DNA of 39,258 bases from Planctomycetota bacterium (GTDB lineage Bacteria; Planctomycetota; UBA1135; GCA-002748355). The stretch lies in the NCBI GenBank assembly GCA_026984035.1, contig JALSSW010000159.1:1-39258 (forward strand), read 5' to 3'. Made by a program: the position numbers and the translations under genes. This document shows positions 1 to 9,066 of this stretch, in pieces. Positions within the stretch are counted from its first letter, which is position 1; each line of letters opens with the position of its first letter. The notes under the pieces are model-generated. The model saw only the letters and a program-made list of their open reading frames with translations. It made no database searches and was not told where the DNA came from.

Positions 1-273
1 CTGCGGTGGCCGGCTACCCTCCTGGAAGACCTGATCGAGTTTGAAGAACGCCTTCGGATGTTCCGTTATCGTCATGCGCGGATGGTAGAGCGGATGATCG
101 GTTTCCGTACTGGGACGGGGGGAAGTGCGGGGGTTGATTATCTAGACCAAACCGCACTCCGGTACCGGGTCTTTGGCCCCCTCCTCGAAGGGCGGAGTTT
201 TCTCCTGGATCCTGTTCGTCTTCCTCCCATCCCCAACCGCGAAGACCTATCCTTTCGCCCTCTCCCTTCCTGA
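1..273 (+). CDS. kynA: Tryptophan 2,3-dioxygenase, C-terminal fragment (5' end outside window)
   Basis: The reading frame is open from base 1 and stops at 271-273, giving the last 90 residues. The segment RHARMVERMIG followed by GTGGSAGVDYLDQT and an aromatic YRVFGPL stretch is the conserved C-terminal part of heme-dependent tryptophan 2,3-dioxygenase. In this family the His of the RH pair is the axial heme ligand and the GTGGS loop closes over the substrate. The enzyme opens the indole ring of L-tryptophan to N-formylkynurenine, the first step of the kynurenine route. The heme ligand and loop are intact in what is visible. The N-terminal part and any operon partners lie upstream, so regulation cannot be judged. 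No other kynurenine gene follows. Confidence 0.9.
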   Translation: MRWPATLLEDLIEFEERLRMFRYRHARMVERMIGFRTGTGGSAGVDYLDQTALRYRVFGPLLEGRSFLLDPVRLPPIPNREDLSFRPLPS

Positions 274-676
274 TCTGGCGAGAGCTGTTTTCTCCCGAAA
301 CGGTGGATGGGATCTTAGGGCTGGCTTTTAAGAAAGAGCCCGTTTTTGAGGTCTTTTTCTGAATCCCGGTCCAGGAGGAATGGGGAGATCTTCACTGGAT
401 ACAAGGAATGGCTGGGGGAATTTGAGGTCTTGGAAATGGCAACCTCCCCATTCACTTTTTTATCAAGGCGCAAGCGGGGTTGAACCGAAAGAAAGGGGAG
501 CCCGCATGCTACTTGACCTCGCTCCATCTTTCGGGAACAAAATCCCGTTGAAGAGCTTCCTTTGCAAGTTCTTCTTCTTGACTTTGGATGAACTCGGAAC
601 GATCTCATGAAGCATGTGGGATAAGTAGGGATTGCCCTTCTATCTGGCCTTAATTCGTTCCAGCCCAGAGTCGTAA
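274..676. other. Intergenic region between kynA and cheW
   Basis: About 400 bases with no gene I can support. Two short frames (380-610 on +, 315-692 on -) overlap each other, have no recognisable ribosome-binding site and give low-complexity translations unlike any family I know. No clear intrinsic terminator, tRNA or good sigma-70 hexamer pair was seen. A TTGACT at about 578 has no acceptable -10 element 17 bases downstream. The promoter of the chemotaxis operon is presumably here but is not identifiable by eye. Confidence 0.5.
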
Positions 677-1228
677 ATGAGTGCTTTGACAAACATAAAG
701 AGTAGTGAAGATGCTGCCCCAGCCGAAGAGGGCGGTCCCCCTTCCCCCCAAGGAGAAACGATCCAAGTCGTTGGATTCCACCTGGGGGATGAGGAATATG
801 GACTGGACATCATGCGTGTTCAAGAAATCATCCTTCTCGGCCCCATTACTCTTCTCCCCCAAGTGCCCGACTATGTTCGTGGCTTGATAAATCTACGGGG
901 CCGTGTGCTTCCGGTTTTTGATCTTCGGAAGAGATTCGGCCTCTCTTCCTGTCCTTCCAGCGATGAACAAAGGATTGTGATCGCAAACATTGGGGGACGG
1001 ATAGGTGGAATCATTGTGGATTCGGTTTCCCAGGTTGCTCGTTTTCCGGTGGAAGCGGTGGAGCCTCCCCCCAAAGGGGTTATGAGGCCGGAAGAAAACG
1101 CTCTAAAAGGAATCATTAAATCGGAAGGCCGAATGGTCATCCTCTTAGATATCGATCTTCTATTGGGGGATGAAATTGGAGGAATCGAAGCCCCATGTTC
1201 GCATTCAGAAAAGACGGAGAATTATTAG
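677..1228 (+). CDS. cheW: Chemotaxis coupling protein CheW
   Basis: A 183-residue protein with a single CheW domain at about residues 28-170. Residues [22 protein letters not shown] start the first beta barrel, and [21 protein letters not shown] is the family hallmark. CheW is a cytoplasmic adaptor that links receptor tips to the histidine kinase CheA. Length is slightly above the usual 150-170 because of a Pro/Glu-rich N-terminal tail of about 25 residues and a short polar C-terminal tail. No strong Shine-Dalgarno precedes the ATG. It is the first gene of the operon: its TAG stop is 1 base from the receptor ATG at 1230, which suggests translational coupling. The second CheW-like domain of the system is at the C-terminus of CheA. 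Confidence 0.93.
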   Translation: MSALTNIKSSEDAAPAEEGGPPSPQGETIQVVGFHLGDEEYGLDIMRVQEIILLGPITLLPQVPDYVRGLINLRGRVLPVFDLRKRFGLSSCPSSDEQRIVIANIGGRIGGIIVDSVSQVARFPVEAVEPPPKGVMRPEENALKGIIKSEGRMVILLDIDLLLGDEIGGIEAPCSHSEKTENY

Positions 1229-1229
1229 C

Positions 1230-2597
1230 ATGACAACATCAAAGCAAAAAAGCACCCGGAGTCAGAGCCAAAAGGGAGTTGAGACTCTTCCCGGTTTCTT
1301 TAAGCAGCTTCTTGACAATGCTCCCGTAAACGTGATGTTTGCAGACCTGGATTGGATTATCCGGTACGCAAACCGAGCAACGTTTGATAATCTCCGCCCT
1401 CTCCAATCCCTACTCCCTGTGCCGGTGGACCAGCTGGTGGGGACAAATATTGATGTGTTTCACAAAGACCCAGCCTTGCAACGGCGGATCCTCGGGAATC
1501 CTTCGAATCTTCCCCATGAGGCTAGGATCCAATTAGGCAGCTTCACTTTAGATCTCCTTGCTTCTCCACTCTTTGATGAAGATGGGCGTTATATTGGCGC
1601 AATGGTGACTTGGGCGAATATCACAGAAAAAATCGCCCTGGAAAAGAAAACGAAGGATCAGGCTGAAGAAGCTGAGAGAGTACATAAAGAGCTTGAAGAG
1701 AAAGTTGGTGCTCTACTGAAGAATGTCCGCCTTGCAGCGGAAGGTGATTTGAGAATTAATGTAGAAGTTCAGGGCGATGATCTCATCGGGCAGTTAGGGG
1801 AAGGAATTGAAAAGATGATCCAGAGCCTGCGCACGATCATCGGACAAATCATGGAGGCCTCGGGGCAACTTTCTGATGGGGCACGAGTGATCGCCGAAGG
1901 ATCCACATCTCTATCTGATGGAGCCCAGAGCCAGTCTGCGAATGTTGAAGAAATGTCTGCAGCCATCCAATCTCTAAGTCAGATGATCGATGGGGTGGCT
2001 GATAATGCTAAAGAGGCGGAAGAGATCGTAAAGCAGACGGTCCAGCAGGCGGAAGCGGGTGGTACCGCTGTTGAGAAAAACATTGAAGCTATGAAGCTCA
2101 TTGACAAATCTTCAGAGCAAATCGGCGAAATCATCGGTGTAATTTCCGAAATCGCAAGTCAGACCAATCTCTTGGCTTTGAATGCCGCGATAGAGGCAGC
2201 TCGGGCTGGAGAACATGGCTTGGGCTTTGCTGTTGTTGCTGAAGAAGTGCGAAAATTAGCTGAGCGTTCTTCCCAGGCAGCAAAAGAAATTGCCAACCTC
2301 ATTAAGGAGTCTACCGAAAGGGTCAAAGAAGGTGCGGTTTTGAGTGAGCGGACGGGCGAAGCCCTTAAGACGATCATTCAAGGCGTTGAGAGGAGTGCAG
2401 GAAGCATTGAGGAGATTGCCCAAGCCACCTCCGAACAAGCGGCTTCTGCGAAGGAAGTCTCCACCGGGATCCAAAATATTGCTGCCATCACTGAGGCCAA
2501 TGCTTCCGCATCCGAGGAGATGGCCGGTTCCGCCGAGGAGCTTTCTGGGCAAGCTGAAGATCTTGGGGGGCTGGTTTCCCGCTTCCAAATTCAGTAA
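1230..2597 (+). CDS. Soluble PAS-containing methyl-accepting chemotaxis protein
   Basis: A 455-residue receptor with no signal peptide or membrane segment, so it should be cytoplasmic. Residues about 20-135 form a PAS-like sensor ([20 protein letters not shown] start, [13 protein letters not shown] end). Residues about 150-205 look like a HAMP-type signal converter ([22 protein letters not shown]). The rest is a long coiled-coil signalling domain with the hairpin tip [18 protein letters not shown], which docks CheW and CheA. Glu/Gln pairs flanking the tip are the likely sites for CheR methylation and CheB/CheD deamidation. I chose ATG 1230, preceded by GACGGAGA 9 bases upstream, over an earlier in-frame start at 1170 that would lie inside cheW. 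The ligand is unknown; PAS domains in such receptors often bind a cofactor or small molecule, but none can be assigned here. Confidence 0.9.
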   Translation: MTTSKQKSTRSQSQKGVETLPGFFKQLLDNAPVNVMFADLDWIIRYANRATFDNLRPLQSLLPVPVDQLVGTNIDVFHKDPALQRRILGNPSNLPHEARIQLGSFTLDLLASPLFDEDGRYIGAMVTWANITEKIALEKKTKDQAEEAERVHKELEEKVGALLKNVRLAAEGDLRINVEVQGDDLIGQLGEGIEKMIQSLRTIIGQIMEASGQLSDGARVIAEGSTSLSDGAQSQSANVEEMSAAIQSLSQMIDGVADNAKEAEEIVKQTVQQAEAGGTAVEKNIEAMKLIDKSSEQIGEIIGVISEIASQTNLLALNAAIEAARAGEHGLGFAVVAEEVRKLAERSSQAAKEIANLIKESTERVKEGAVLSERTGEALKTIIQGVERSAGSIEEIAQATSEQAASAKEVSTGIQNIAAITEANASASEEMAGSAEELSGQAEDLGGLVSRFQIQ

Positions 2598-2633
2598 CCC
2601 TTTCCCTGCAGAATTCAAAGGAACCCAAAACCC

Positions 2634-3503
2634 ATGGTTACCCCACTATTGCAATCTCTTGAAAAGCGAGAGTTCGACCTTTTTCGAGATTTTATTTACA
2701 AGGAATGTGGAATCTCCTTGGCCGAAACAAAAGTTGCTCTTCTGTCCAATCGTCTTCGAAAACGGATCCGAGCGTTGAGTCTTGGATCCTATGAAGATTA
2801 CTACAATCTTTTGACCCGTGGAGGTAAGGAAGCAGAAGAGGAAATGGGGTATTTCCTCTCAGCAGTGACCACTAATGAGACCTATTTCTTTCGCAATGAC
2901 AATCTCTGGCAATTTGTATCACAAGAGCTTCTAGAATATTTAAAAGAAGCCTTCCCAAACCGTAGTGGAAATCCAGAATGGAATTTCTGGTCTGCTGCCT
3001 CAAGCAGCGGTGAAGAGGCCTACACCTTGGCAATCGTCCTCCGGGAAGCGATTCCTTCCTACGATACAAAAAAGTTGAAAATTATCGGAACGGACATTTC
3101 TCAGCGAGTTTTGGAAAAAGCCAAAACTGCACATTACGACGATTATTCAGTCCAAAAAATGACTCCAGAGATTCGAAAAAAGTATTTCGATCAAGACAAA
3201 GAGAGTGGACTCTGGGTTGTAAAACCTCTGATTCAAAATGCCGTGGAGTTTTATTTTCACAATCTTCGTGATCGCTTCAAAGGTCCCAAGTTCCATGTTG
3301 TTTTTTTGAGAAACGTAATGATGTATTTCGATTTGGAAATGAAGTTCCGAGTTTTGAAGGAGATAAAGGAGGTTATGCACCCAGGGGGCGTGCTCATTTT
3401 GGGGGATGTGGATCCTTTGCGGCAGGGCGGAGGCCTTAAGGACCAGGTTGCTTTGGAATTTTGGAAGCCGACTATTTATCGGATTCCACGCAAAAAAAAA
3501 TAA
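2634..3503 (+). CDS. cheR: Chemotaxis protein methyltransferase CheR
   Basis: A 289-residue S-adenosylmethionine-dependent methyltransferase that adds methyl groups to receptor glutamates. The N-terminal helical domain (about 10-75) is followed by the catalytic fold. TTNETYFFRN fits the conserved T-NETYFFR motif, FWSAASSSGEEAYTLAI is the SAM-binding loop (usual form SAGCSTGEEPYS), IIGTDIS is the acidic ribose-binding strand, and FLRNVMMYFD is the equivalent of CRNVLIYF. The loop differs from consensus at the Gly-Cys pair (Ala-Ala) but keeps the GEE core. There is no C-terminal TPR extension. The gene lies between the receptor and cheA, with cheA starting 18 bases after its TAA. Confidence 0.93.
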   Translation: MVTPLLQSLEKREFDLFRDFIYKECGISLAETKVALLSNRLRKRIRALSLGSYEDYYNLLTRGGKEAEEEMGYFLSAVTTNETYFFRNDNLWQFVSQELLEYLKEAFPNRSGNPEWNFWSAASSSGEEAYTLAIVLREAIPSYDTKKLKIIGTDISQRVLEKAKTAHYDDYSVQKMTPEIRKKYFDQDKESGLWVVKPLIQNAVEFYFHNLRDRFKGPKFHVVFLRNVMMYFDLEMKFRVLKEIKEVMHPGGVLILGDVDPLRQGGGLKDQVALEFWKPTIYRIPRKKK

Positions 3504-3520
3504 ATTGAGGAGAGTTCCGG

Positions 3521-6403
3521 ATGACGGATGGCGCAGAGCAAGGCTTCGAGATGGACAGGGACCTCATTGTGGGGTTTTTGGATGAATCGGCCCTCCATTT
3601 GGCCTCCTTGAATGAAAAGTTACTTTTTCTCGAAAATCTTGCTGCAGACGGGCCGATCGATTTCCAGTCGGAAGACCTCCAGGAAATGATGAATGAGATG
3701 TTTCGATCCGCCCACAGTTTGAAAGGTCTCGCTGCAGCCTTTGGATTTGAGGAAATCCTTCGTCTGACTCATGTCATGGAAAGTTTCTTTGATTTGGGGC
3801 GGAAGGGTTCGGCCATCTTTGATCATTCTTCCTTGGATGTCCTCCTAGACGGGGTGGGGGCATTAGAGGAACTTGTAAGTGCTTATTTAGAGGATCCCTC
3901 CGGAACAGGGATTCAGGCCTGTGATGCGGTGACAATGATTGAGGCCTGCATCGAAAATGCCCGAACGGTTGAAGCCGAAATACCTACTCCTTCCAAAGAA
4001 AGGGAACCGGAGATCTCCGATACCAGCATTGACCCGGATGCCTTTACGATCCTTGAGGATCCGGAACTGCGCCAGGTTTTTCTCGAGAGCACTTTGGAGA
4101 CAGTGGATAACCTTGACGCCGGTCTTCTTGAACTGGAACGGGAAGCTTCGCCCGAGACTTTAAATGAGGTGTTTCGTGCTGCACATAATTTGAAAGGAGC
4201 CTTTGGGACTGCCGGTTTGCGAGACCTTCGGACGCTCACCCATGAAATGGAGACAGTGTTGGATCGTCTTCGAAAAGGGGTGGCCAGAGTTTCCGACGAT
4301 CTCATCTCCCTTCTTCTGCAAGTTGCAGACCGGGTTCGCTCGGGGATGGAGGCCTTGAAATCGGGGGCGTATGAGGCTTGGGGGGTGGAGCAAGTGCAGA
4401 AAATGGTGCGCTGCCTTCGGGCTGAAAATGAGGGAACAAGCACGAGTTCAGAAATCCTTTCACCTGAAAGTCCGAATGAGACCGCAAGGCCAATGAAGGG
4501 TGACATGAAAGAGGAGAGTAGCGTGGCGAAACAGATGCAACTTCGTATTGCTTTTGAGCCCGATCATGAAGATTTGGCGCTTCTTCCGTTTATGGCTCTC
4601 AACCAAATTGGCCTTTTTGGGAACCTTCTTTCCTGTGATCCAGATCCTTCCGATGCGAGTGTGGATCCCACTTCAATCTTTACGGTTTTGCTGGCCCCTG
4701 ATGATGGAGTCGAAGCGGAGGTTCTCGAAGGTCAGTTGAAAGGACTTCATCCCAAATTGTTGGAGATTCAGTGGAATTCCCCCAATCCGGCGGAAGCACA
4801 GGAGGTAGCCGAAAACCTCCGAGAACCTCTGGAGTTTTCTTCCATCTCCGAAGTGGACTCTATTGAAGCTGGAATTTCCCCTGTACCGCCTTCCGAAAAA
4901 GAAACCCCCAAAAAACCCAGGAAATCCAATCTCCAATCCAGGATGGCCAAGGCAGGCGAGACGATTCGCGTGGATGTGGATCGATTGGATACCCTCATGA
5001 ATCTTGGGGGAGAGCTGGTGATCAATCGTGCCCGTTTCACCTTGGTCGAACGAGAATTGAATCAATTGATGGGGAATAAGGATTTTTCTTATTTGGTAAG
5101 AGATCTTGATGATCGTCTTTGCCGTGCGGAGAGAGAGTTGGACTCGGGACGGCGGACTAAGGATGCAAAAGGGCTTGGGAAGGTTCAGGATCTTTTGTCG
5201 GGGATTCGGCAGGATTTTGCCCCCCTTCAAGGATTTGTTGAAGGGTTTCGAGGAGCTCGAAAATGCCTCAGTGACTTGGGAGAAGCTGTTTCAACTTTAG
5301 AGCGCTTAGCTGGAGGCCTCCAAAAGCAGATCATGGACACCAGGATGGTTCCCGTGGGTCCTTTGTTTACCCGTTTTCGTCGGGTTGTCCGGGATATCTC
5401 TAAATCCTTGGGTAAGAAGATCGAGTTGGAGATCCGTGGTGAACACACAGAGCTTGATAAACGGATGATCGATGAATTGGCCGATCCATTGACCCATATG
5501 ATTCGGAATTCAGGAGACCATGGGATAGAAACACCCGAACAGCGGGTTCTTATGGGGAAAAAGGAAGTTGCTACCATCTCTTTGGAGGCCTTTCATCAAG
5601 GAAACAGTATTTGTATCGAGGTCCGGGATGATGGGGCTGGAATCAATAGGGATCGGGTTTTGGAAAAGGCTCTGGCTCGTGGGCTTGTGACGGAAGCCAG
5701 TGCGGCCCAGATGTCGGACCAGGAGATCCTTCAATTGATTTTCCATCCCGGGTTCTCGACAGCGGAAAAGGTAAGCGACCTTTCTGGTAGAGGAATGGGA
5801 ATGGATATTGTGGTCGCAAAGCTTGCCTCTTTGAACGGGACGGTTGAGGTTGACTCAGAACCGGGAAAAGGGACTCGCTTTGTCCTCAGGCTTCCTCTAA
5901 CGATGGCGATCACCTCAGCCATCCTTTCACGAATCGGAAACGAGACCTTTGCGATACCACTGGAATCAGTTTCGGAGATCCTTACAGCGGTTCCGGAAGA
6001 GGTTGGGACGGTGCAAGGTCGATATGTCCTTCCCATTCGTGACAAGATCCTCCCTCTGTTCTTTCTGAATGAAATCCTGAATTTGCATGCGGATGATTCG
6101 GAAGCTCCCTCCAACTTGGACGAATGGACAGTTGTTGTCCTGTCTTCAAAGGGAGAAAGGATTTGTCTGGTCGTCGATGAGATGCTTGGACAGGAAGAGA
6201 TCGTCATTAAGGGGCTCGCTGAGAACTATCACAATGTCGAAGGCTTCGCTGGGGCGACCATTCTGGGAGATGGGCGAGTTGCTCTGATTCTCGATGTTGC
6301 TTGGCTTCTTCAACAATGTTCTTCTGCTGAGAGGTTCGAGGAGAAGCCTGGCGAAAAAAGACCTCTCTTGACAAGTCCGAAACTGATTGGGGCGGGGGTT
6401 TAA
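3521..6403 (+). CDS. cheA: Chemotaxis histidine kinase CheA with two HPt domains
   Basis: A 960-residue cytoplasmic kinase, longer than the usual 650-720. Two HPt domains are present, with phospho-acceptor His65 (AHSLKGL) and His222 (AHNLKGA). Residues about 338-425 resemble the CheY/CheB-binding P2 domain. The dimerisation region starts at TIRVDVDRLDTLMNLGGELV (481-500) and is enlarged by roughly 90 residues of extra helix. The ATPase follows: N box HMIRNSGDHGIE (659-670), G1 DDGAGI (703-708), G2 GRGMGMD (756-762). A CheW-like domain (about 795-930) closes the protein. GAGGAG 9 bases before ATG 3521 is a good ribosome-binding site. It phosphorylates CheY and CheB, both encoded downstream. 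Both histidines look functional, so two phosphate entry points are possible. Confidence 0.94.
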   Translation: MTDGAEQGFEMDRDLIVGFLDESALHLASLNEKLLFLENLAADGPIDFQSEDLQEMMNEMFRSAHSLKGLAAAFGFEEILRLTHVMESFFDLGRKGSAIFDHSSLDVLLDGVGALEELVSAYLEDPSGTGIQACDAVTMIEACIENARTVEAEIPTPSKEREPEISDTSIDPDAFTILEDPELRQVFLESTLETVDNLDAGLLELEREASPETLNEVFRAAHNLKGAFGTAGLRDLRTLTHEMETVLDRLRKGVARVSDDLISLLLQVADRVRSGMEALKSGAYEAWGVEQVQKMVRCLRAENEGTSTSSEILSPESPNETARPMKGDMKEESSVAKQMQLRIAFEPDHEDLALLPFMALNQIGLFGNLLSCDPDPSDASVDPTSIFTVLLAPDDGVEAEVLEGQLKGLHPKLLEIQWNSPNPAEAQEVAENLREPLEFSSISEVDSIEAGISPVPPSEKETPKKPRKSNLQSRMAKAGETIRVDVDRLDTLMNLGGELVINRARFTLVERELNQLMGNKDFSYLVRDLDDRLCRAERELDSGRRTKDAKGLGKVQDLLSGIRQDFAPLQGFVEGFRGARKCLSDLGEAVSTLERLAGGLQKQIMDTRMVPVGPLFTRFRRVVRDISKSLGKKIELEIRGEHTELDKRMIDELADPLTHMIRNSGDHGIETPEQRVLMGKKEVATISLEAFHQGNSICIEVRDDGAGINRDRVLEKALARGLVTEASAAQMSDQEILQLIFHPGFSTAEKVSDLSGRGMGMDIVVAKLASLNGTVEVDSEPGKGTRFVLRLPLTMAITSAILSRIGNETFAIPLESVSEILTAVPEEVGTVQGRYVLPIRDKILPLFFLNEILNLHADDSEAPSNLDEWTVVVLSSKGERICLVVDEMLGQEEIVIKGLAENYHNVEGFAGATILGDGRVALILDVAWLLQQCSSAERFEEKPGEKRPLLTSPKLIGAGV

Positions 6404-6404
6404 C

Positions 6405-7001
6405 GTGAGCATTACCCAAGAAAAATTAGAGTTACTGAATTCGATCATCATTGCCGGGGCCGGCCATGCATCGACCTCCCTAACAAAATGGTTTTCCAAG
6501 CCTGTTCATATCGAAGCTGGGGGCTTTCTTCGAGTTCCACTCGGTGATGCGTTTGAACGCATTGAAGGTGCTCAAGAGTCCTTGGTGGCTATTTACAACC
6601 AGATGTTGGGTGCCATCTCGGGGCATCTTTTGTTGGCCTTCCCCGAAGAGGCCGCATTGGTCCTTGTGGATCAAATGATGTCCCGGCCCATTGGGGAAAC
6701 AAAAGAGTTGGATGCGATGGGGATTTCGGTTCTCCAAGAAACAGGAAACATTGTTGCAAGCAGTTTTATCGGGAGCTTGGCGAACTCTTTCGACTGTCAA
6801 ATTCTTCCGAGTGTTCCCTTTATCCAACACGATATTGGCGGTGCAATCCTAGAGGGGCTTTTGATTGATCAATATGAAACCTCGAATGAGGCCTTGATCC
6901 TTCCTTCTCGCTTTCTTTTTGATGAAAAGGAAGTTTCCTGGTTCCTGTATGTGATGCCTACTCGAGAAGGGTTTGAGGCAATGGACCAATTGATTGGGTG
7001 A
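6405..7001 (+). CDS. cheC: CheC-type chemotaxis phosphatase, one active-site motif kept
   Basis: A 198-residue CheC-family protein, close to the usual 205-210. CheC proteins dephosphorylate CheY-P and bind CheD. The second catalytic helix is intact: Ser108-x3-Glu112-x2-Asn115, then 22 residues to Pro138 (SVLQETGN ... PSVP). The first helix is degenerate: LNSIIIAGAGH replaces the usual ExGNIGAGH, so both the Glu and the Asn are lost. The following IGGAILEGLL matches the CheC core. I place the start at GTG 6405, 1 base after the cheA TAA and behind a G-rich GGGCGGGGG stretch; a TTG at 6387 inside cheA is the alternative. The next gene is cheD, the usual partner, which supports CheC over CheX or FliY. 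Confidence 0.88.
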   Translation: MSITQEKLELLNSIIIAGAGHASTSLTKWFSKPVHIEAGGFLRVPLGDAFERIEGAQESLVAIYNQMLGAISGHLLLAFPEEAALVLVDQMMSRPIGETKELDAMGISVLQETGNIVASSFIGSLANSFDCQILPSVPFIQHDIGGAILEGLLIDQYETSNEALILPSRFLFDEKEVSWFLYVMPTREGFEAMDQLIG

Positions 7002-7008
7002 GGGGGGA

Positions 7009-7521
7009 ATGACCAAGCTGAACATGGATTCCCCTGCAGGGGGCACGATGCATAATGTGGGTATTGGAGGCTTGCTTGTCTCTTTTCCCCCTGACCGCTT
7101 AAGGGCGGTTTTGGGGTCATGCATTGGAATTACTCTTTGGGATCCGGATGTGAAGGTTGGGGGGCTTGTGCATTGCTTGCTACCCAGATCGCCTGTGGGA
7201 GATGAAAATTCTCCTCCCGGAAAATACATCGAAACCGCATTGCCTGCCTTAATTGATGCTCTTCTTAAGGAAGGGGCTTCAAGGGACAAGTTGGAAGTGA
7301 AGATCTTCGGTGGATCTACGATGTTTCGGGATTTGGCTACCGGGTCCGTTGGGGGGCTGGGAGAACGGAATCTTAAAACGGCTCAACAAGCGGTGAAGGA
7401 CGCCGGCTTCACTCTCAAAGGGAAATGCCTCGGAGGAGAGAAGGGCCGAATGATTTGGCTGGATTTGAATACGGGGATTGTGACCGTTCGAATCATCGGG
7501 GAATCCCCTCGAGAAATTTGA
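7009..7521 (+). CDS. cheD: Receptor glutamine deamidase CheD
   Basis: A 170-residue CheD, which deamidates selected receptor glutamines to glutamates and exchanges partners with CheC. The nucleophile is Cys38 in LGSCIGI and the general base is His55 in VHCLLP, both at the family positions; KIFGGSTMF is the conserved strand that follows. The residue six before the Cys, which is Thr in several characterised CheDs, is Arg32 here. ATG 7009 follows GAGGGG very closely, 7 bases after the cheC TGA; a TTG at 6994 inside cheC is less likely. Adjacent cheC and cheD show that this pathway uses the CheC-CheD adaptation branch in addition to CheR and CheB. Confidence 0.9.
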   Translation: MTKLNMDSPAGGTMHNVGIGGLLVSFPPDRLRAVLGSCIGITLWDPDVKVGGLVHCLLPRSPVGDENSPPGKYIETALPALIDALLKEGASRDKLEVKIFGGSTMFRDLATGSVGGLGERNLKTAQQAVKDAGFTLKGKCLGGEKGRMIWLDLNTGIVTVRIIGESPREI

Positions 7522-7546
7522 GATTATCTGACTGGGAAAATTACCT

Positions 7547-7909
7547 ATGAGCCTCAAAATTTTGATCGTCGATGATGCTCCTTTTATGCGCTTTCTCCTA
7601 AGACAAATTTTGGAAGGAGCAGGTCATGAAATTATTGGGGAGGCAGAGGATGGAAAGGAGGGTGTTCAGAAATTCCATGAGCTGTCTCCTGACCTCATTA
7701 CTTTGGATGTTGTCATGCCCGAGATGACGGGGATTGAAGCTCTGAAAGAGATTCGAAAAGCCAATCCTAGAGCCAGATGTGTCATGGTGACTGCCATCGA
7801 TCAGAGAGATCATCTCCTTGAAGCCATGCAGGCGGGTGCTTTGGATTATGTGGTCAAGCCCTTTGATAAGGAACGAGTGCTCGAGGCTTTGTCTCGTTCT
7901 GGCTGTTGA
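7547..7909 (+). CDS. cheY: Chemotaxis response regulator CheY
   Basis: A 120-residue single receiver domain with every phosphorylation-site residue present: acidic pair Asp9-Asp10, phospho-acceptor Asp54 (ITLDVVMPEMTG), Thr82, and Lys104 in the VVKPF motif. It has no output domain, so it should act by binding a partner, classically the flagellar switch. It takes phosphate from CheA, and CheC is the likely phosphatase since both genes sit in the same operon. The gene lies 25 bases after cheD and 10 bases before the cheB ATG. No motor gene is in the window, so the target is unproven; flagella, pili or a non-motility output are all possible. Confidence 0.93.
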   Translation: MSLKILIVDDAPFMRFLLRQILEGAGHEIIGEAEDGKEGVQKFHELSPDLITLDVVMPEMTGIEALKEIRKANPRARCVMVTAIDQRDHLLEAMQAGALDYVVKPFDKERVLEALSRSGC

Positions 7910-7919
7910 GGTGCTCCTT

Positions 7920-8990
7920 ATGCCAAAAGATCCTATAGATCCAATCCGAGTTTTAGTTGTTGATGATTCGGCCCTTATGCGGGCAACGATTAAAAAATTG
8001 CTCAATCGAGATCCAGGAATTGAGGTCGTTGGCACCGCTCATAGCGGACCCGTAGCCTTACAAAAGATCCGATCGGACAAGCCTGATGTGGTCACACTCG
8101 ATGTTGAAATGCCTGGTATGGATGGGATGGTCCTCTTGGACGCTTTAATGAGTACGGATCCCCTTCCTGTTTTGATGGTTTCGACTCTGACGCAGGAGGG
8201 GGCCCCAAAAACTGTAGAAGCTCTTGGAAAGGGAGCCGTGGATTGTTTGGGGAAACCTACTGGCGAAGATGGTCAAACTCTGAAAGATGTCGGAGAAGTT
8301 TTAATCGCCAAGGTGAAAGCTGCGGCAACGGCAAAGGTGGGTAAGCGGAGATTGGCCGTCCTTGAACAGGGAAAACAAGAAAATAGCTGTTTTGTTGGAT
8401 CCTCTGGAAATCCTGGGCAGGTTATTGCGGTTGGGGCAAGCATGGGGGGGCCAGCAACCCTCCTCGATCTCTTCAAACAACTGCCTCCCCAGACTCCTCC
8501 TATATTAATCACGCAACACATGCCCAAGGGCTTTACAAAGTCCCTAGCGGACCGTTTGAACTCCGTTGCTAAAATCGAGGTTCATGAGGCTATGGATGGT
8601 GAGCCTGTTTTTCCGGGGCATGCGTATCTTGCCCCTGGGGATCAGCACATGGCCTTGGCCGGCAATGAGGGGGATTACTACATCCAGCTTCGATCCGGAT
8701 CCAATGTTTGTGGTCACAAACCTTCTGTCGAAGTGCTGTTCCGTTCTGTAGCCGATGCAGCGGGGAAGAAGGGGGTGGGAATCCTCATGACGGGGATGGG
8801 TTATGACGGGGCCGAAGGTTTGGGAGCCCTTAAGGAAGCCGGAGGCAGAACCTATGCCCAAAATGAGGAGACTGCCATTGTTTACGGAATGCCCTCAGTT
8901 GCGAAACGGCTTGGGACTATTGAAGCCGAGATCGGTCTCTCTGAAATCTTATCCTTACTTTCGGGAGAACCTTTGTCCGTAGGAACCTAG
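7920..8990 (+). CDS. cheB: Chemotaxis methylesterase/deamidase CheB
   Basis: A 356-residue CheB with an N-terminal receiver (acidic pair at Asp15-16, phospho-acceptor Asp61 in VTLDVEMPGMDG) and a C-terminal methylesterase. The catalytic triad is Ser174 (GASMGGP), His200 (ITQHMP) and Asp296 (GMGYDG). It removes methyl groups from receptor glutamates when phosphorylated by CheA, opposing CheR. ATG 7920 is preceded by GAGGTG 7 bases upstream; an in-frame GTG at 7911 lies inside that site and is less likely. The linker (about 135-165) is of normal length. This is the last gene of the chemotaxis operon; 76 bases without a clear terminator follow. Confidence 0.95.
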   Translation: MPKDPIDPIRVLVVDDSALMRATIKKLLNRDPGIEVVGTAHSGPVALQKIRSDKPDVVTLDVEMPGMDGMVLLDALMSTDPLPVLMVSTLTQEGAPKTVEALGKGAVDCLGKPTGEDGQTLKDVGEVLIAKVKAAATAKVGKRRLAVLEQGKQENSCFVGSSGNPGQVIAVGASMGGPATLLDLFKQLPPQTPPILITQHMPKGFTKSLADRLNSVAKIEVHEAMDGEPVFPGHAYLAPGDQHMALAGNEGDYYIQLRSGSNVCGHKPSVEVLFRSVADAAGKKGVGILMTGMGYDGAEGLGALKEAGGRTYAQNEETAIVYGMPSVAKRLGTIEAEIGLSEILSLLSGEPLSVGT

Positions 8991-9066
8991 CCCACATGGT
9001 TCGGGAGACTGTTCCAATGGTAGTATTTGGGCTTGATTGGTTTCAGGAAAGCTTGATTATGGAAGG

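Noticed and set aside
315..692. Open frames on both strands in the kynA-cheW gap (315-692 minus, 380-610 plus)
   Set aside because: They overlap each other, lack ribosome-binding sites and show no recognisable domain; the minus frame runs into cheW.
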